Of a stretch of DNA of 64,000 bases, positions 8,454 to 17,383 are shown piece after piece. Under the pieces are notes generated by a model. The model made no database searches, had not been told where the DNA came from, and saw nothing but the letters and a program-made list of their open reading frames with translations. Within the stretch, counting starts at the first letter, position 1; each line of letters begins with the position of its first letter. Source of the stretch: Shouchella shacheensis (GTDB lineage: Bacteria > Bacillota > Bacilli > Bacillales > Bacillaceae_D); the NCBI RefSeq assembly GCF_001484965.1, contig NZ_KQ947394.1, positions 233,849 to 297,848 of the forward strand, written 5' to 3'. The position numbers and the translations under genes are program-made.

Positions 8454-9223
8454 CGCTGAATCCTCGCTTCTTCACGGAGGGTTTCATCCGTGCGGCGCAT
8501 CAAGACGCTGTTCAAGCCGTCGTCAAACCCTAAGAAGTCGCAAAGTGTGTAGCTCGTGTTGGTCTGACCTTCACGTTCCTCAAGCATTCCTTTCAATTCC
8601 TTCATTAAAACGCCGGTGAACAGCAAGTAAGGAAGCACATGCACATGAGGGGCTTCCAGCTTTTCCACTTTTGCTAGACCCTCTGCTACGGTTGGTGTGG
8701 TCGCTGCTAAAAAACAAGTTTCGACATTGTTGCAGGCCACGCGCTCATAGATAAGTCGAGCAATCTTCGCCAAGTCACTCGGCTGGTTGCCATCACTCGA
8801 GCCTCTTCCGACAACCAAAACGGTGCAGTCCTCACGCGTGTGCCCCTCCGCAAGCTCGGGCAAACCTGCACGTACGAGTCGCTCCACAGCGACATCAATC
8901 ACATCGTTTTCAATGCCGAATGGACGGCCGTACGAAAAGGTAATGTTCGGAAACTTCTTTGTGGCCTGCTCGAGCTCACGCGGAATGTCGACATTTGCGT
9001 GGTACGCTGTTAACAACAGCACAGGAACGACAGCCACACGCGTCGCTCCCTGTCGAGCACACGCTTCAATTCCTTCTAAGATGGTTGGAGAAGTCAGTTC
9101 AATGTAAGCCAGTTCCTGAATCGGCTCGTCCCGCTGTCTTTTTACGCTTTCGATAAAAGCTCTGAACTGCTCATTCCCCTTGTTCACACGGCTCCCATGG
9201 CCGACGTACAGAATGGCCTGCAC
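8450..9223 (-). CDS. sirB: sirohydrochlorin ferrochelatase
   Basis: 257 residues from a GTG start behind AGGTGAAGGTGA. Two CbiX-like half domains: the first opens ILYVGHGSRVNKGNEQF with the metal-binding His, the second VLVVGRGSSDGNQPSDLAKIA. It inserts Fe2+ into sirohydrochlorin to make siroheme, the cofactor of sulfite reductase. In the second half the catalytic His of GHGS is Arg (GRGS), normal for the inactive half. The gene overlaps the end of the preceding cobA/hemD frame by about 50 bases, so the two are translationally linked. Confidence 0.88.
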   Translation of the reverse strand: MQAILYVGHGSRVNKGNEQFRAFIESVKRQRDEPIQELAYIELTSPTILEGIEACARQGATRVAVVPVLLLTAYHANVDIPRELEQATKKFPNITFSYGRPFGIENDVIDVAVERLVRAGLPELAEGHTREDCTVLVVGRGSSDGNQPSDLAKIARLIYERVACNNVETCFLAATTPTVAEGLAKVEKLEAPHVHVLPYLLFTGVLMKELKGMLEEREGQTNTSYTLCDFLGFDDGLNSVLMRRTDETLREEARIQR

Positions 9224-10655
9224 TCACCTTCACCTCGCTGTCCGCGAACGCCTCAAGCCAGTTTTCTACAGGATTTGCAGACGAGCGCTCTGCCCGCACA
9301 GCTGTGAGTCCTGCTTGCGACGCTGCAAGTCTTGCTTCCATCGTAACACAGATTTTCGGTACAGGGGCAAGCCGTTGCTCAAGATCACTGTCTTCCGCTA
9401 ACGCACGGAGCAGGGTTTTCACAGACTCGGCATCTGTAAAAAGGATTTGATCGATGCGCCCTTCCTCCAGGAGTCGACGGCACGTCGTGTTGGAGGATGA
9501 AACCGGGGTGGAGACATGAGTCTGAATAACCGTCCTTTCAGAAGATGGGAACTCCGCAGAGCCAAGGAAAAGCCTTTTCACGTCCAACTCAGGATTCTTT
9601 TCGACCACCAGCCCCCTTTGCGACAGCTCTACCTCTGCCTCCGCGCTGAGCGCTTCAAAGCGTGCTGAAATGGTACGAATATCGACCCCCGTCTGCTGCA
9701 ACCAGGAGAAGAAACACTGAACATCCTTGGCTTGTTCAAAAGCAAGGGCTTCGTATTCTTCCCAGTTGATAGTGGGAGGGGTAGACGCGATGGTTTCCAC
9801 CCGAGGGTAATGAAACACCTCGGCTCCTTCTTCTTGCAGACGCTCTGCCAGATGTTCACTTGCTGCTCCACCTCTTGCGACCAGAACATGGTGGCCAAAG
9901 AGAGGCTTTCGCTCAAACCAACTCTTCTTTTGATAAAGCTGGCCCACTTGGCCAACGAGCGTAATCGCCGGGTTTTCAAAACCAGTTTCTCTCACTTTTT
10001 CTGCAATCGTCGAAAGCGTCCCAAGGAGTGTGCGTTGCTTACTCGTCGAGCCCCATTGAATCAGCATCACTGGCTCGTCAGCGTCTCGCCCCTGCTCCAT
10101 GAGCTTCTCGGAAATCGTCGGCAAATTTTTCACGCCCATATAAAAGGCTACGGTATCGATTTTCGCAAGCCCTTCCCAGTCGAGTTCTGGTTCACCACTA
10201 GTCGTTTTGCTGTGACCGGTCGCCACGGCAAACGAAGCGCCGTGTTCTCGATGAGTCACGGGGACGCCTGCATAGGCAGGGGCAGCAATACCAGAAGTGA
10301 CGCCTGGCACAATGTCGTAGCTAATCTCATACCGGTCCAGAAATTCCGCCTCTTCGCCAACACGCCCGAAGACGCTTGGATCGCCGCCTTTCAAACGGAC
10401 GACGCTCTTGCCTGCCAGTGCATGACGCACAAGCTCATCGTGAATCACCTCTTGGCGCAGATGATGGCGCTTCGGTAGCTTCCCTGCATAGATCAGCTTT
10501 GCTTCTGGTTTCGTCTCCTCAAGCAGAAGGGGATTAACCAGCCGGTCATAGAGGACGACATCTGCCTTTTGTAAGCATGCTACCCCTTTGGCTGTCAGCA
10601 GTCCCGCGTCTCCAGGCCCCGCACCCACTAGATAGACATGGCCGTTTCTGGACAT
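9171..10655 (-). CDS. cobA: uroporphyrinogen-III C-methyltransferase fused to uroporphyrinogen-III synthase
   Basis: 494 residues from ATG 10655 (GAGGAAGT site six nt upstream). Residues 1-245 are the SUMT domain, with VYLVGAGPGDAGLLT at the start, VVRLKGGDPSVFGR and PGVTSG. After a linker, residues 260-480 form a HemD-like domain beginning HHVLVARGGAASEHLAERL and containing SSNTTCRRLLEEGRIDQILFTDAESV. It would cyclise hydroxymethylbilane and methylate uroporphyrinogen III to precorrin-2. B. subtilis YlnD has only the methyltransferase half, so this is an extended version. The HemD half is divergent and might be partly inactive. Confidence 0.85.
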   Translation of the reverse strand: MSRNGHVYLVGAGPGDAGLLTAKGVACLQKADVVLYDRLVNPLLLEETKPEAKLIYAGKLPKRHHLRQEVIHDELVRHALAGKSVVRLKGGDPSVFGRVGEEAEFLDRYEISYDIVPGVTSGIAAPAYAGVPVTHREHGASFAVATGHSKTTSGEPELDWEGLAKIDTVAFYMGVKNLPTISEKLMEQGRDADEPVMLIQWGSTSKQRTLLGTLSTIAEKVRETGFENPAITLVGQVGQLYQKKSWFERKPLFGHHVLVARGGAASEHLAERLQEEGAEVFHYPRVETIASTPPTINWEEYEALAFEQAKDVQCFFSWLQQTGVDIRTISARFEALSAEAEVELSQRGLVVEKNPELDVKRLFLGSAEFPSSERTVIQTHVSTPVSSSNTTCRRLLEEGRIDQILFTDAESVKTLLRALAEDSDLEQRLAPVPKICVTMEARLAASQAGLTAVRAERSSANPVENWLEAFADSEVKVSAGHSVRRPWEPCEQGE

Positions 10656-10712
10656 TGTTGACTTCCTCGCTTTCTCTCGATCTGCCGAAGAATAAAGACG
10701 CCCCACTTACGG

Positions 10713-10844
10713 TCAATTGAAGGGGACGCTCTTAATTCTCTTGGTTTCGACATTTGTCTTGATTATTTCCCCGGAAATCATCAGCGTTCGACAGGGCTTA
10801 ACGCCAAGCCCGCAATTCCCATGTCCATCCGGGTTGACGTTCAT
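10713..10844 (-). CDS. small uncharacterised protein in the cys/siroheme operon
   Basis: A 43-codon frame starting at ATG 10844, nine bases after the cysC stop, with AGG eight nt upstream, and ending 57 bases before cobA. The product (starts MNVNPDGHGNCGLGVKPC) has two Cys, at residues 11 and 18, in a Gly-rich head and a basic tail. Its tight position between two operon genes and lack of another use for the gap suggest a real gene, but no homologue was recognised. It could instead be spacer. Confidence 0.4.
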   Translation of the reverse strand: MNVNPDGHGNCGLGVKPCRTLMISGEIIKTNVETKRIKSVPFN

Positions 10845-10852
10845 CACAAAAC

Positions 10853-11458
10853 CTAGTTTATCATCTCTTTCGACTGTAAGTAGCGTAATATTTCTTCCAC
10901 CGATTCCTCCACCGTCTGTTGATCGGTTTCAATCACTAGCTCAGGCTGACTCGGCTCTTCATACGGCGAACTGATGCCGGTAAAGCTTGGAATCTTACCG
11001 CTGCGTGCTTTTTCATACAGGCCTTTGACATCGCGGCGTTCGCATTCGTCTAGGCTGCACTTCACGAACACCTCAATAAACTCACCTTCCCCCAGTTTTT
11101 CGCGTACCGAATCACGATCTTCTTGAAATGGCGAAATGAATGCAGTCGAAACAATCGTGCCAGCGTCGACAAACAGCTTCGCCACCTCGCCAATCCGACG
11201 AATATTCTCTTGCCTGTCCTCATTGGAGAAGCCCAGGTCGTGATTCAGACCGTGGCGTATATTGTCTCCATCCAACACATACGTCGTCGCTCCTTGAGCA
11301 AATAACGTTGTATCTAAAGCGTTCGCTAGCGTTGATTTCCCTGCCCCTGAAAGTCCTGTGAACCATAGAACACAGCTTTTATGAGCGTTTCGTTTCTGCC
11401 GCTCTTCCTTTTGAACCGCAGCCTCGTGCCAGACAATCTCTGATTTCGTTTCCGACAT
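10853..11458 (-). CDS. cysC: adenylylsulfate (APS) kinase
   Basis: 201 residues, typical length. P-loop GLSGAGKST near residue 35, [16 protein letters not shown], and the active-site segment [14 protein letters not shown] containing the Ser phosphorylated in the family. It phosphorylates APS to PAPS in the cytoplasm, using ATP, the step between Sat and CysH. It lies in the order cysH-sat-cysP-cysC on the minus strand, 18 bases after cysP. Confidence 0.93.
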   Translation of the reverse strand: MSETKSEIVWHEAAVQKEERQKRNAHKSCVLWFTGLSGAGKSTLANALDTTLFAQGATTYVLDGDNIRHGLNHDLGFSNEDRQENIRRIGEVAKLFVDAGTIVSTAFISPFQEDRDSVREKLGEGEFIEVFVKCSLDECERRDVKGLYEKARSGKIPSFTGISSPYEEPSQPELVIETDQQTVEESVEEILRYLQSKEMIN

Positions 11459-11476
11459 ATTCCCTCTCCTCTCTTG

Positions 11477-12553
11477 TTAAATGCCTTCTCCGTCCCTCAT
11501 CGTTGTCCCTCGATCTCTGCGCACAGAGCGGTACAGGTTGTAGGAGCCGATGGTTGCGACCAACACACTAACGATGACGACGAGTGTGTAATAATCCCCT
11601 GAATTAAAAAGCAAAATTAAGCTATAAGACACCGCAAGCGCAAACAGCGGAGAGACAACCCAGACTTTTAGAATTCGGCCAATCACCGCTTTTTGCCAGA
11701 GCGCAAAGCCGTTTTCCGCTGTGCCGATACCGACAATCGCCGCCGTGGTTACTTGCGTGAGCGGAACCGGAAGTCCCAGTATAGAGGCACCTACGACCAG
11801 AGATCCTCCCGTAAACGAGACCGTGCTTCCTTGAATCAGCGACAGATTGGTGATATGTTTTCCATTCGTCTCAAGCACTTTGCCTCCGAGAACGAGCGCG
11901 CCTGCGGCCACAAAGAATCCTCCGGCCACAACCGCCGTCCCCACATCAAGCAGTCCCGCACCGACCAGCGGTCCGACCGCATTGGCAACATTATTCATTC
12001 CTGCGGCAAACGCTTCAAGACACCCACATATGACGAGCAGGATGGCAAGTGGTCTGCGCCACTTCCCGACCCCTGAGAGCTGGGGGTACTTTTTTTCCAG
12101 CCTCTGAATGAGCTTTCCGAAAACAAAGGCTAACGCAAACGAAACCACCGGGATCACGATCCAAAAACTGACAATCACAAGGAGCCGTTCTACGTACAAC
12201 GCTTGAAAAGCAAGGCCCGCGCCAACGAGAGAGCCGACCACCACTTCACTTGTGGAAAGCGGGATGCCAATGATATTGGCGATAAAGAGCGTGAGGCAGG
12301 CCGCCGCAAGCACAATAACAACCACATCGACTTGCATGGTACTCTCAGGGATAATGCCTCCGCCAATGGTGCGAACGACTTCCCCTCCAGCAAGCGCACC
12401 CGCCCAAGCAAAGACCCCAACAAGGAGCATGGCCACACGCTTGCTTTTCACCGCCTCGCTCCCGTAGGCCGGGCCCATCGCTGCCGCCGTTCCACTTGCG
12501 CCAATATTCATTGCAAAGAAAAAGGCAATCACCAACGCAGCTACCTCAAGCAT
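11477..12553 (-). CDS. cysP: sulfate permease of the PiT family
   Basis: 358 residues with about ten hydrophobic segments and the two inverted PiT signatures: FFAMNIGASGTAAAMGPAYG near the N-terminus and AFAAGMNNVANAVGPLVGAG in the middle. The normal PiT motif GxNDxANxxG has Asp replaced (GASGTAAAMG, GMNNVANAVG), as in the sulfate carrier CysP rather than phosphate carriers. Its place between sat and cysC fits sulfate uptake. In B. subtilis cysP precedes sat; here the order is swapped. Confidence 0.88.
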   Translation of the reverse strand: MLEVAALVIAFFFAMNIGASGTAAAMGPAYGSEAVKSKRVAMLLVGVFAWAGALAGGEVVRTIGGGIIPESTMQVDVVVIVLAAACLTLFIANIIGIPLSTSEVVVGSLVGAGLAFQALYVERLLVIVSFWIVIPVVSFALAFVFGKLIQRLEKKYPQLSGVGKWRRPLAILLVICGCLEAFAAGMNNVANAVGPLVGAGLLDVGTAVVAGGFFVAAGALVLGGKVLETNGKHITNLSLIQGSTVSFTGGSLVVGASILGLPVPLTQVTTAAIVGIGTAENGFALWQKAVIGRILKVWVVSPLFALAVSYSLILLFNSGDYYTLVVIVSVLVATIGSYNLYRSVRRDRGTTMRDGEGI

Positions 12554-12583
12554 GTTCCACGACCTCTTTTCCTCTTTCTCCCC

Positions 12584-13735
12584 TTAAGCATGAAGCGTAT
12601 TTTCTTGTTCGCTCATTCCTTTAATTAAGACTTCGACCACTTCTTTTCGGCTAAACTCTTTTGGTGGGTGGATGTTTTCTTTCAACATCGCTCTTACCTT
12701 TGTTCCCGACAAAACCACGTGCTCACTGTCCTCATGCGGACATGTTTTTTTAGAAGCCATGTTTCCGCACGCGTTGCAATAGAAGCTGTGTTCAAAGAAT
12801 AGCGGCTTAATTCCGAGTTCTTCCTCTGTAAATTCAGAGAAGATTTTCTGGGCATCGTACGTACCATAATAATCGCCCACCCCTGCGTGGTCTCGACCGA
12901 CAATGAAGTGCGTGCAGCCGTAATTCTTTCGTACAAGTGCATGAAAAATTGCTTCTCGCGGTCCCGCATAGCGCATCGCCGCCGGGAATACGGATAGAAA
13001 CACACGGTTTTCCGGATAGTAACGTTCAAGCAGGATTTCATAGCTCTCCATCCGCACTTCTGCCGGAATGTCCCCTGCCTTCGTTTCACCGACAAGCGGG
13101 TTTAAAAACAAGCCGTCCACAGTCTCCAGCGCCGTCTTTTGAATGTATTCATGCGCTCGGTGTACAGGGTTCCTCGTTTGAAAACCAACCACCGTCTTCC
13201 AACCTTTTTCTGCAAAAGCGGCTCTTGTCTCCGCTGGATCTAAATAATAAGGAGCAAAGCGTTCCCGCTCGACCCGGCGTGTAAGCACAATCTCTCCCCC
13301 AACATAGAACGGTGCTCGCTCATGCAGCTTCGCCACCCCCGGGTGCTCGATATCCTCCGTACGGTAGACCTGCTTCGCTTCCACTTCTTTGTCAGGCGCG
13401 TAGACATCACTGATCTTGATCACGCCGTACACTTGGCCTTCGTTGACCAGCTTTGCCTTTGTGCCAACGGAAAGTGATGCTGCTTTTTCCTTGCCTACAG
13501 GAAGCGTTATGGGAATGCTCCAAGCCTCTCCCCCGGCTAGCCTCATCGAGTGAACCACTGACTCATAATCCGCTCTATTTAAGAACCCTGTTAACGGGCT
13601 GAATGCGCCAATCCCAATAAGCTCGAGATCAGAAAGCGCAAACGCATCGAGCTCAATTTCCTCCTGGACACTCGCCGTATCGTAGGCTGGATCAAAAGCG
13701 TTCACTAACGTTCCTCCATGTGCTGAAATTCCCAT
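12584..13735 (-). CDS. sat: sulfate adenylyltransferase
   Basis: 383 residues from ATG 13735 (AAAGGAG seven nt upstream), right behind the cysH stop. PUA-like N-terminal domain, then the catalytic domain with the signature [12 protein letters not shown] and [13 protein letters not shown] Cys/His cluster YCNACGN...CPHEDSEH near residue 320 is typical of bacterial Sat. It makes APS and pyrophosphate from sulfate and ATP. Part of the sulfate-reduction operon. Confidence 0.93.
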   Translation of the reverse strand: MGISAHGGTLVNAFDPAYDTASVQEEIELDAFALSDLELIGIGAFSPLTGFLNRADYESVVHSMRLAGGEAWSIPITLPVGKEKAASLSVGTKAKLVNEGQVYGVIKISDVYAPDKEVEAKQVYRTEDIEHPGVAKLHERAPFYVGGEIVLTRRVERERFAPYYLDPAETRAAFAEKGWKTVVGFQTRNPVHRAHEYIQKTALETVDGLFLNPLVGETKAGDIPAEVRMESYEILLERYYPENRVFLSVFPAAMRYAGPREAIFHALVRKNYGCTHFIVGRDHAGVGDYYGTYDAQKIFSEFTEEELGIKPLFFEHSFYCNACGNMASKKTCPHEDSEHVVLSGTKVRAMLKENIHPPKEFSRKEVVEVLIKGMSEQENTLHA

Positions 13736-13737
13736 GC

Positions 13738-14460
13738 TTATTCTCCTTTCACGGGTGCGTGCAACCCGCATTCTGTTTTTGTGTGGTTTGACCAGCGTCC
13801 GCTTCTGGCATCCTCACCAGCAGCGACTGCTTGGGTGCAGTATGTGCAGCCAATGCTTGGATAACTTTGATCATGCAACTCATTGTATGGAAGATTGTGA
13901 AGCTGTATATACATCCAAACCTCTTCCTCTGTCCAATGTATTAGCGGACAGATTTTGACCGCTTGAAAACGATCGTCGCGATTGACAAACTCCGTGTTCG
14001 CCCGAGTTGGCGACTGTGCTCGCCTTAAACCAGAAAGCCATGCGTCATAGGGTGCCAGCCCTCTCTCTAACACATCAAGCTTACGAATCTGGCAACACTT
14101 ATTTGGATCGCTCTCCCATAGTGCTTCTCCGTACTTCGCCGCTTGCTCCTCTGGCGTCAGCTCCGGCCTTGCCATCTGGATCACAAAGTCTGGGTAGCGC
14201 TCTTTCACACGGTCAATCAACTCATACGTCTCTTTAAAATGAAAATCGGTGTCAAGGAACAGGATGTGAGCCTTCCGCTGCACCTTTGAGAGCAGATCAA
14301 GCAGCACCATCGCTTCCGCTCCAAAGCTGCAGGCATAAACGAGCTTGTTTCCATACGTCTGTGCAGCCCACTTTAACACATCAAGACTGTCGGACTTTTT
14401 AAGCGTCTCGTTCAATTCCTCGTAGTCACGATCGCTTAGTTCCTTGTAGACATAAGCCAC
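13738..14460 (-). CDS. cysH: phosphoadenylylsulfate/adenylylsulfate reductase
   Basis: 240 residues. PAPS-reductase fold with nucleotide loop [32 protein letters not shown], and [17 protein letters not shown]. It also has the second Cys pair (GCTYCTQ) near the C-terminus. The CC...CxxC pattern is that of the [4Fe-4S] class, which can reduce APS as well as PAPS with thioredoxin. First gene of the operon, preceded by a strong sigma-A promoter at 14603-14631 and a leader of about 135 nt. Confidence 0.92.
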   Translation of the reverse strand: MAYVYKELSDRDYEELNETLKKSDSLDVLKWAAQTYGNKLVYACSFGAEAMVLLDLLSKVQRKAHILFLDTDFHFKETYELIDRVKERYPDFVIQMARPELTPEEQAAKYGEALWESDPNKCCQIRKLDVLERGLAPYDAWLSGLRRAQSPTRANTEFVNRDDRFQAVKICPLIHWTEEEVWMYIQLHNLPYNELHDQSYPSIGCTYCTQAVAAGEDARSGRWSNHTKTECGLHAPVKGE

Positions 14461-14602
14461 GTTGCTCAGCCCCTTTCTAGTAAAATGAAGACACTGTTTC
14501 TTAATGAATAAAAATCACTACACATCTCGTTACTTGTTCAACGTTTCTTTTACCTGACAATTACGTTTCTTAATTCCTAGGAAATCGATAAGTTTTAATA
14601 GA
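14461..14602 (-). other. 5' leader of the cysH operon
   Basis: Untranslated leader inferred from the promoter at 14603-14631. It contains AAGAAACGT twice in direct orientation, 15 nt apart, and a third partial copy. No S-box (SAM-I) or T-box sequence could be found, unlike the SAM-controlled cysH leader of B. subtilis. Confidence 0.4.
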
Positions 14603-14631
14603 ATTCTACCCGGAATAGCCGTAACTGTCAA
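14603..14631 (-). promoter_or_regulatory. sigma-A promoter of the cysH operon
   Basis: TTGACA, 17-bp spacer, TAGAAT on the minus strand. The -10 runs into the palindrome TAGAATTCTA, a possible operator shared with the divergent promoter. Confidence 0.7.
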
Positions 14632-14729
14632 TGAAGTTTTTTTCACACAATTCATTTTCCTGCTTTCTTCATTATTGTATAAAGTGCCAACCACGGGCGT
14701 GAGTAAATTCTCTTTTTCCACTCGAATTT

Positions 14730-14809
14730 GTGGGGTATAACGGTTATCCCCACTCCCTGAGTAATTTCCCATTGACAATTTTTCATGAATCGCTTAGAAT
14801 ATGATTCTA
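14730..14809 (+). promoter_or_regulatory. promoter and candidate operators of the YeeE/YedE gene
   Basis: TTGACA (14772-14777), 17-bp spacer, TAGAAT (14795-14800). The -10 is half of the palindrome TAGAAT-ATG-ATTCTA (14795-14809). A second inverted repeat (gtggggtataac / gttatccccac, one-base bulge) covers 14730-14753 just upstream of the -35. Confidence 0.65.
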
Positions 14810-14844
14810 TTCCGACCAAATGAATAAGGATACGAGGTGAAAAC

Positions 14845-16092
14845 ATGTCTACGTATGCACAACCGGTTTCAGAACAGCAAAGCCTCACCAAAGACACTTC
14901 GACCCTCAATCGTCCGCAGAAAGGTCTGGTTGGTGGCGGATTGGTTGTTGCACTTGGTTTGACGATTTTTCTAGCGGTGACTCAAGATATTGTTCAGCCG
15001 TTATTGCTCAATATAGGATTACTACTCGGATATACACTCTTTCACGCGCGCTTTGGCTTCACGTCCGCGTTCCGCCGGCTTGCCTCCGTCGGGAACGGCC
15101 AGTCTCTTCGCGCTCATATGTTGATGCTCGCCGTGGCGTGTACGTTGTTCGCGCCAATACTGGCTACAGGCTATGCCTTTTTTGGCGGCGAAGCTTCCGG
15201 GTTTGTTTCTCCCGTTGGCGTTAGTTTGCTTGTCGGCGCATTTCTATTTGGCATTGGCATGCAGCTCGGCGGCGGCTGTGCTTCCGGCACGCTTTATGCC
15301 GTAGGTGGAGGCCGCTCGGTGATGTTCATCACGCTTTTATTCTTTATCGTTGGCTCCACGATTGGCGCCGCTCACTCCACCTTTTGGATGGACGATATGC
15401 CAGCGGCCGAGCCCTTCTCCCTCGCTACATCCACTGGACTTGGCTTCGGAGGAGCTTGGGCGGTCTCGTTAGCGATTTTTGCCCTCATTGCCTGGATCAC
15501 CGTTCGCATCGAGAAAAAACGAAAGCCCCCGAAAATGGCAACCGTTCCTTCTGAAAAAGGCTGGAAGCGAATTTTTCGCGGATCATGGCCATTGTTTACA
15601 GCTGCCATTGTCTTGGCTGTTTTGAATGCCGTCACGTTGCTCACGCGCGAAACCCCCTGGGGCGTCACCTCCGCGTTCACCTTGTGGGGATCGAAAGCTG
15701 CGGAAGCGCTCGGCTTTAACGTGGAGAGCTGGGGCTACTGGGCCGACAATACGGCTGCCCTGCACTCTTCCATCTTTGCAGACACGACGACTGTCCTTAA
15801 CTTTGGCGTTATTCTCGGAGCATTTCTTGCTTCTGCGGCTGGCGGGCTGTTCAAATTCAGCAAAATTACAGCCGGCAACGCCGCCGCCTCCGTCATTGGC
15901 GGGCTCTTAATGGGCTACGGTGCTCGTCTGGCGTTCGGCTGCAACATCGGCGCTTACTTTAGCGGCATTGCTTCCTTTAGTGCCCACGGCTACATCTGGG
16001 GCATTTTGGCTCTTGGCGGCACGTTCCTGGCCCTTTACTTGCGGCCGTTGTTTGGACTATCGGTGCCAAAATCGAGAGATTCGTTTTGTTAG
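14845..16092 (+). CDS. YeeE/YedE-family sulfur-compound (thiosulfate-type) importer
   Basis: 415 residues, about nine to twelve hydrophobic segments. The pore signatures of the TsuA/YeeE family are present: GGGCASGTLYAVGGG near residue 145 and RLAFGCNIGAYFSGIAS near residue 360, each with the conserved Cys. TsuA homologues import thiosulfate. Its divergence from the cysH operon and shared promoter elements support a sulfur-supply role. No TusA-like partner gene sits next to it, though one often does in other genomes. A strong terminator follows. Confidence 0.85.
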   Translation: MSTYAQPVSEQQSLTKDTSTLNRPQKGLVGGGLVVALGLTIFLAVTQDIVQPLLLNIGLLLGYTLFHARFGFTSAFRRLASVGNGQSLRAHMLMLAVACTLFAPILATGYAFFGGEASGFVSPVGVSLLVGAFLFGIGMQLGGGCASGTLYAVGGGRSVMFITLLFFIVGSTIGAAHSTFWMDDMPAAEPFSLATSTGLGFGGAWAVSLAIFALIAWITVRIEKKRKPPKMATVPSEKGWKRIFRGSWPLFTAAIVLAVLNAVTLLTRETPWGVTSAFTLWGSKAAEALGFNVESWGYWADNTAALHSSIFADTTTVLNFGVILGAFLASAAGGLFKFSKITAGNAAASVIGGLLMGYGARLAFGCNIGAYFSGIASFSAHGYIWGILALGGTFLALYLRPLFGLSVPKSRDSFC

Positions 16093-16099
16093 AAAGAGA

Positions 16100-16136
16100 A
16101 AAGCAGTGGGGCGTTTGACATCCCACTGCTTTTTTA
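16100..16136 (+). terminator. terminator of the YeeE/YedE gene
   Basis: 10-bp perfect stem aagcagtggg / cccactgctt followed by a T-run. Confidence 0.9.
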
Positions 16137-16345
16137 ATAACAAGAACAATCGGCATCCCTTCCTTTCCCTTCTAAAAGAGGAATAAGTTACCAAAGAAGA
16201 CTCTCTTCGTATCTCTCGTTATGCCCCTGTGCTTTTTTCAAATTCCGTGTTCTATCTAGTAGCAACACATGGATGGGAAGGCTCTTCCCGTGACTCCCCC
16301 CGATCTTCGTTAAGCCAACTTTCATCACATGATACTTAGGTGCAT
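16137..16345. other. intergenic, nothing recognised
   Basis: Gap between two convergent genes. No gene or repeat seen. Confidence 0.4.
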
Positions 16346-16380
16346 AAAGAAAAGGCGCTCATGGATGAACGCCTTTTCTT
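16346..16380 (-). terminator. terminator of the 87-residue protein gene (bidirectional)
   Basis: 11-bp stem aagaaaaggcg / cgccttttctt with flanking A- and T-runs. Confidence 0.8.
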
Positions 16381-16381
16381 G

Positions 16382-16645
16382 CTATGATAACGAGTTTCTA
16401 TGTTCCCGCTCCTCCCAGAACTCAGCAATTCTCATGCCAAAGTCCGCATACAGCTGCCCTGCTTCATCTTCCGTTAGATCAAACTCCTTCGCGGCACGTT
16501 CGGCCACTTGCTGGTCGTGGATATCGGCGTCATAGTTCTCGCCAAAGTGAGTGAGGCGGTTGTATTCGCCTTCCATAAAAAAGTAAATCTCTGCCTGAGG
16601 CAATGATTTTATGAATTCTTCCGTTTCGTTGTCACGTTCGATCAC
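16382..16645 (-). CDS. small acidic hypothetical protein
   Basis: 87 residues from a GTG with a strong GGGAGGG site six nt upstream, closed by its own terminator, so very likely expressed. The sequence is acidic, with predicted helices (VAERAAKEFDLTEDEAGQLYADFGMRIAEFWEER), and has no Cys or membrane segment. No family recognised; it is likely cytosolic. Confidence 0.65.
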   Translation of the reverse strand: MIERDNETEEFIKSLPQAEIYFFMEGEYNRLTHFGENYDADIHDQQVAERAAKEFDLTEDEAGQLYADFGMRIAEFWEEREHRNSLS

Positions 16646-16739
16646 GTCAAACCCTCCCGATCTCTTTTAAGATCCATACCCTTGTTCCTCCATCCAAAAC
16701 CGCATTTTAACGAAATAAGCGAAGAGACTCACTCTCCTC

Positions 16740-16768
16740 TTGCTAACAAACCGTCCAGATGGTACAGT
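16740..16768 (+). promoter_or_regulatory. tetR promoter with operator in the spacer
   Basis: TTGCTA (16740-16745), 17-bp spacer, TACAGT (16763-16768). The imperfect palindrome ACCGTCCAGATGGT (16750-16763) fills the spacer and matches the perfect operator at 17346-17365, so the TetR protein should repress itself. Confidence 0.65.
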
Positions 16769-16789
16769 TGATTTAGAAGAGGTGGTTGG

Positions 16790-17311
16790 ATGTCCACAAG
16801 GCAAAAATTACTCGATGCAGCCTATCAAATTGTAGCTGAAGACAATATTTTGAATCTCACGCTTGAAAAAGTCGCAAAGCGGGCGGCTGTCAGCAAGGGC
16901 GGCTTGCTTTATCATTTTCCTTCCAAAGAAGCCTTGCTGGAAGGGATGGTCGAAGGTGTCACCCACAGTTGGGATGAATTTTTGCATCAGGATCAAGAAA
17001 TGAGTTTTACCATGCGCTACTTTCTTTCTTCCTACAAAGCGGCTGAAAGCGATCGTTTTGCACAAATGAATACGACCATGGTCGCCGCTAGAACCTATCA
17101 ACGCGAGCTTTTGGCCCCTATCCAAGAGAAGTTCAAACAATGGATGCAGGAACTTGAAGCGGACGGAAATGACCCTGATACCGTGGTCGTCCTTCGATTG
17201 ATTTGTGACGGACTTTGGTTCTCGGACTTGTTCGACTTAGAACCACTCACAGACGAGCAAAAACAAAGGCTTACAACATTTGTGCAGGAATTAACGAATA
17301 AGGGTTCATAA
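16790..17311 (+). CDS. TetR/AcrR-family regulator of the SMR genes
   Basis: 173 residues. N-terminal TetR helix-turn-helix (VAKRAAVSKGGLLYHFPSKEALLEGMV, residues 27-53), then an all-helical ligand domain of the short type. It stands directly before two SMR genes. Identical inverted repeats in its own promoter and in front of the SMR pair indicate that it represses both, and is released by an exported compound. The ligand is unknown. Confidence 0.88.
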   Translation: MSTRQKLLDAAYQIVAEDNILNLTLEKVAKRAAVSKGGLLYHFPSKEALLEGMVEGVTHSWDEFLHQDQEMSFTMRYFLSSYKAAESDRFAQMNTTMVAARTYQRELLAPIQEKFKQWMQELEADGNDPDTVVVLRLICDGLWFSDLFDLEPLTDEQKQRLTTFVQELTNKGS

Positions 17312-17340
17312 GAAGGCCGGTTACCGGTTCTTTTTTCGGT
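17312..17340 (+). terminator. weak terminator-like hairpin after tetR
   Basis: Short hairpin (ccgg tta ccgg with flanking gaa/ttc) followed by six T. Probably partial, as the SMR operator follows at once. Confidence 0.4.
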
Positions 17341-17345
17341 CAAAT

Positions 17346-17365
17346 AAAACCGTCTAGACGGTTTT
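17346..17365 (+). promoter_or_regulatory. TetR operator before the SMR pair
   Basis: Perfect 20-bp palindrome with core ACCGTCTAGACGGT. The core differs at two positions from the site in the tetR promoter. It lies between the tetR stop and the first SMR start, next to the AGGAGGT ribosome-binding site, so bound repressor may act as a roadblock. Confidence 0.75.
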
Positions 17366-17383
17366 ATCAGGAGGTAAATCGAG

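Noticed and set aside
9732..10478. Plus-strand frame opposite the cobA/hemD gene
   Set aside because: Shadow of a gene with clear domain structure on the other strand.
14461..14602. SAM-I (S-box) riboswitch before cysH
   Set aside because: No match to the conserved S-box core was seen on the minus strand; only short direct repeats are present.
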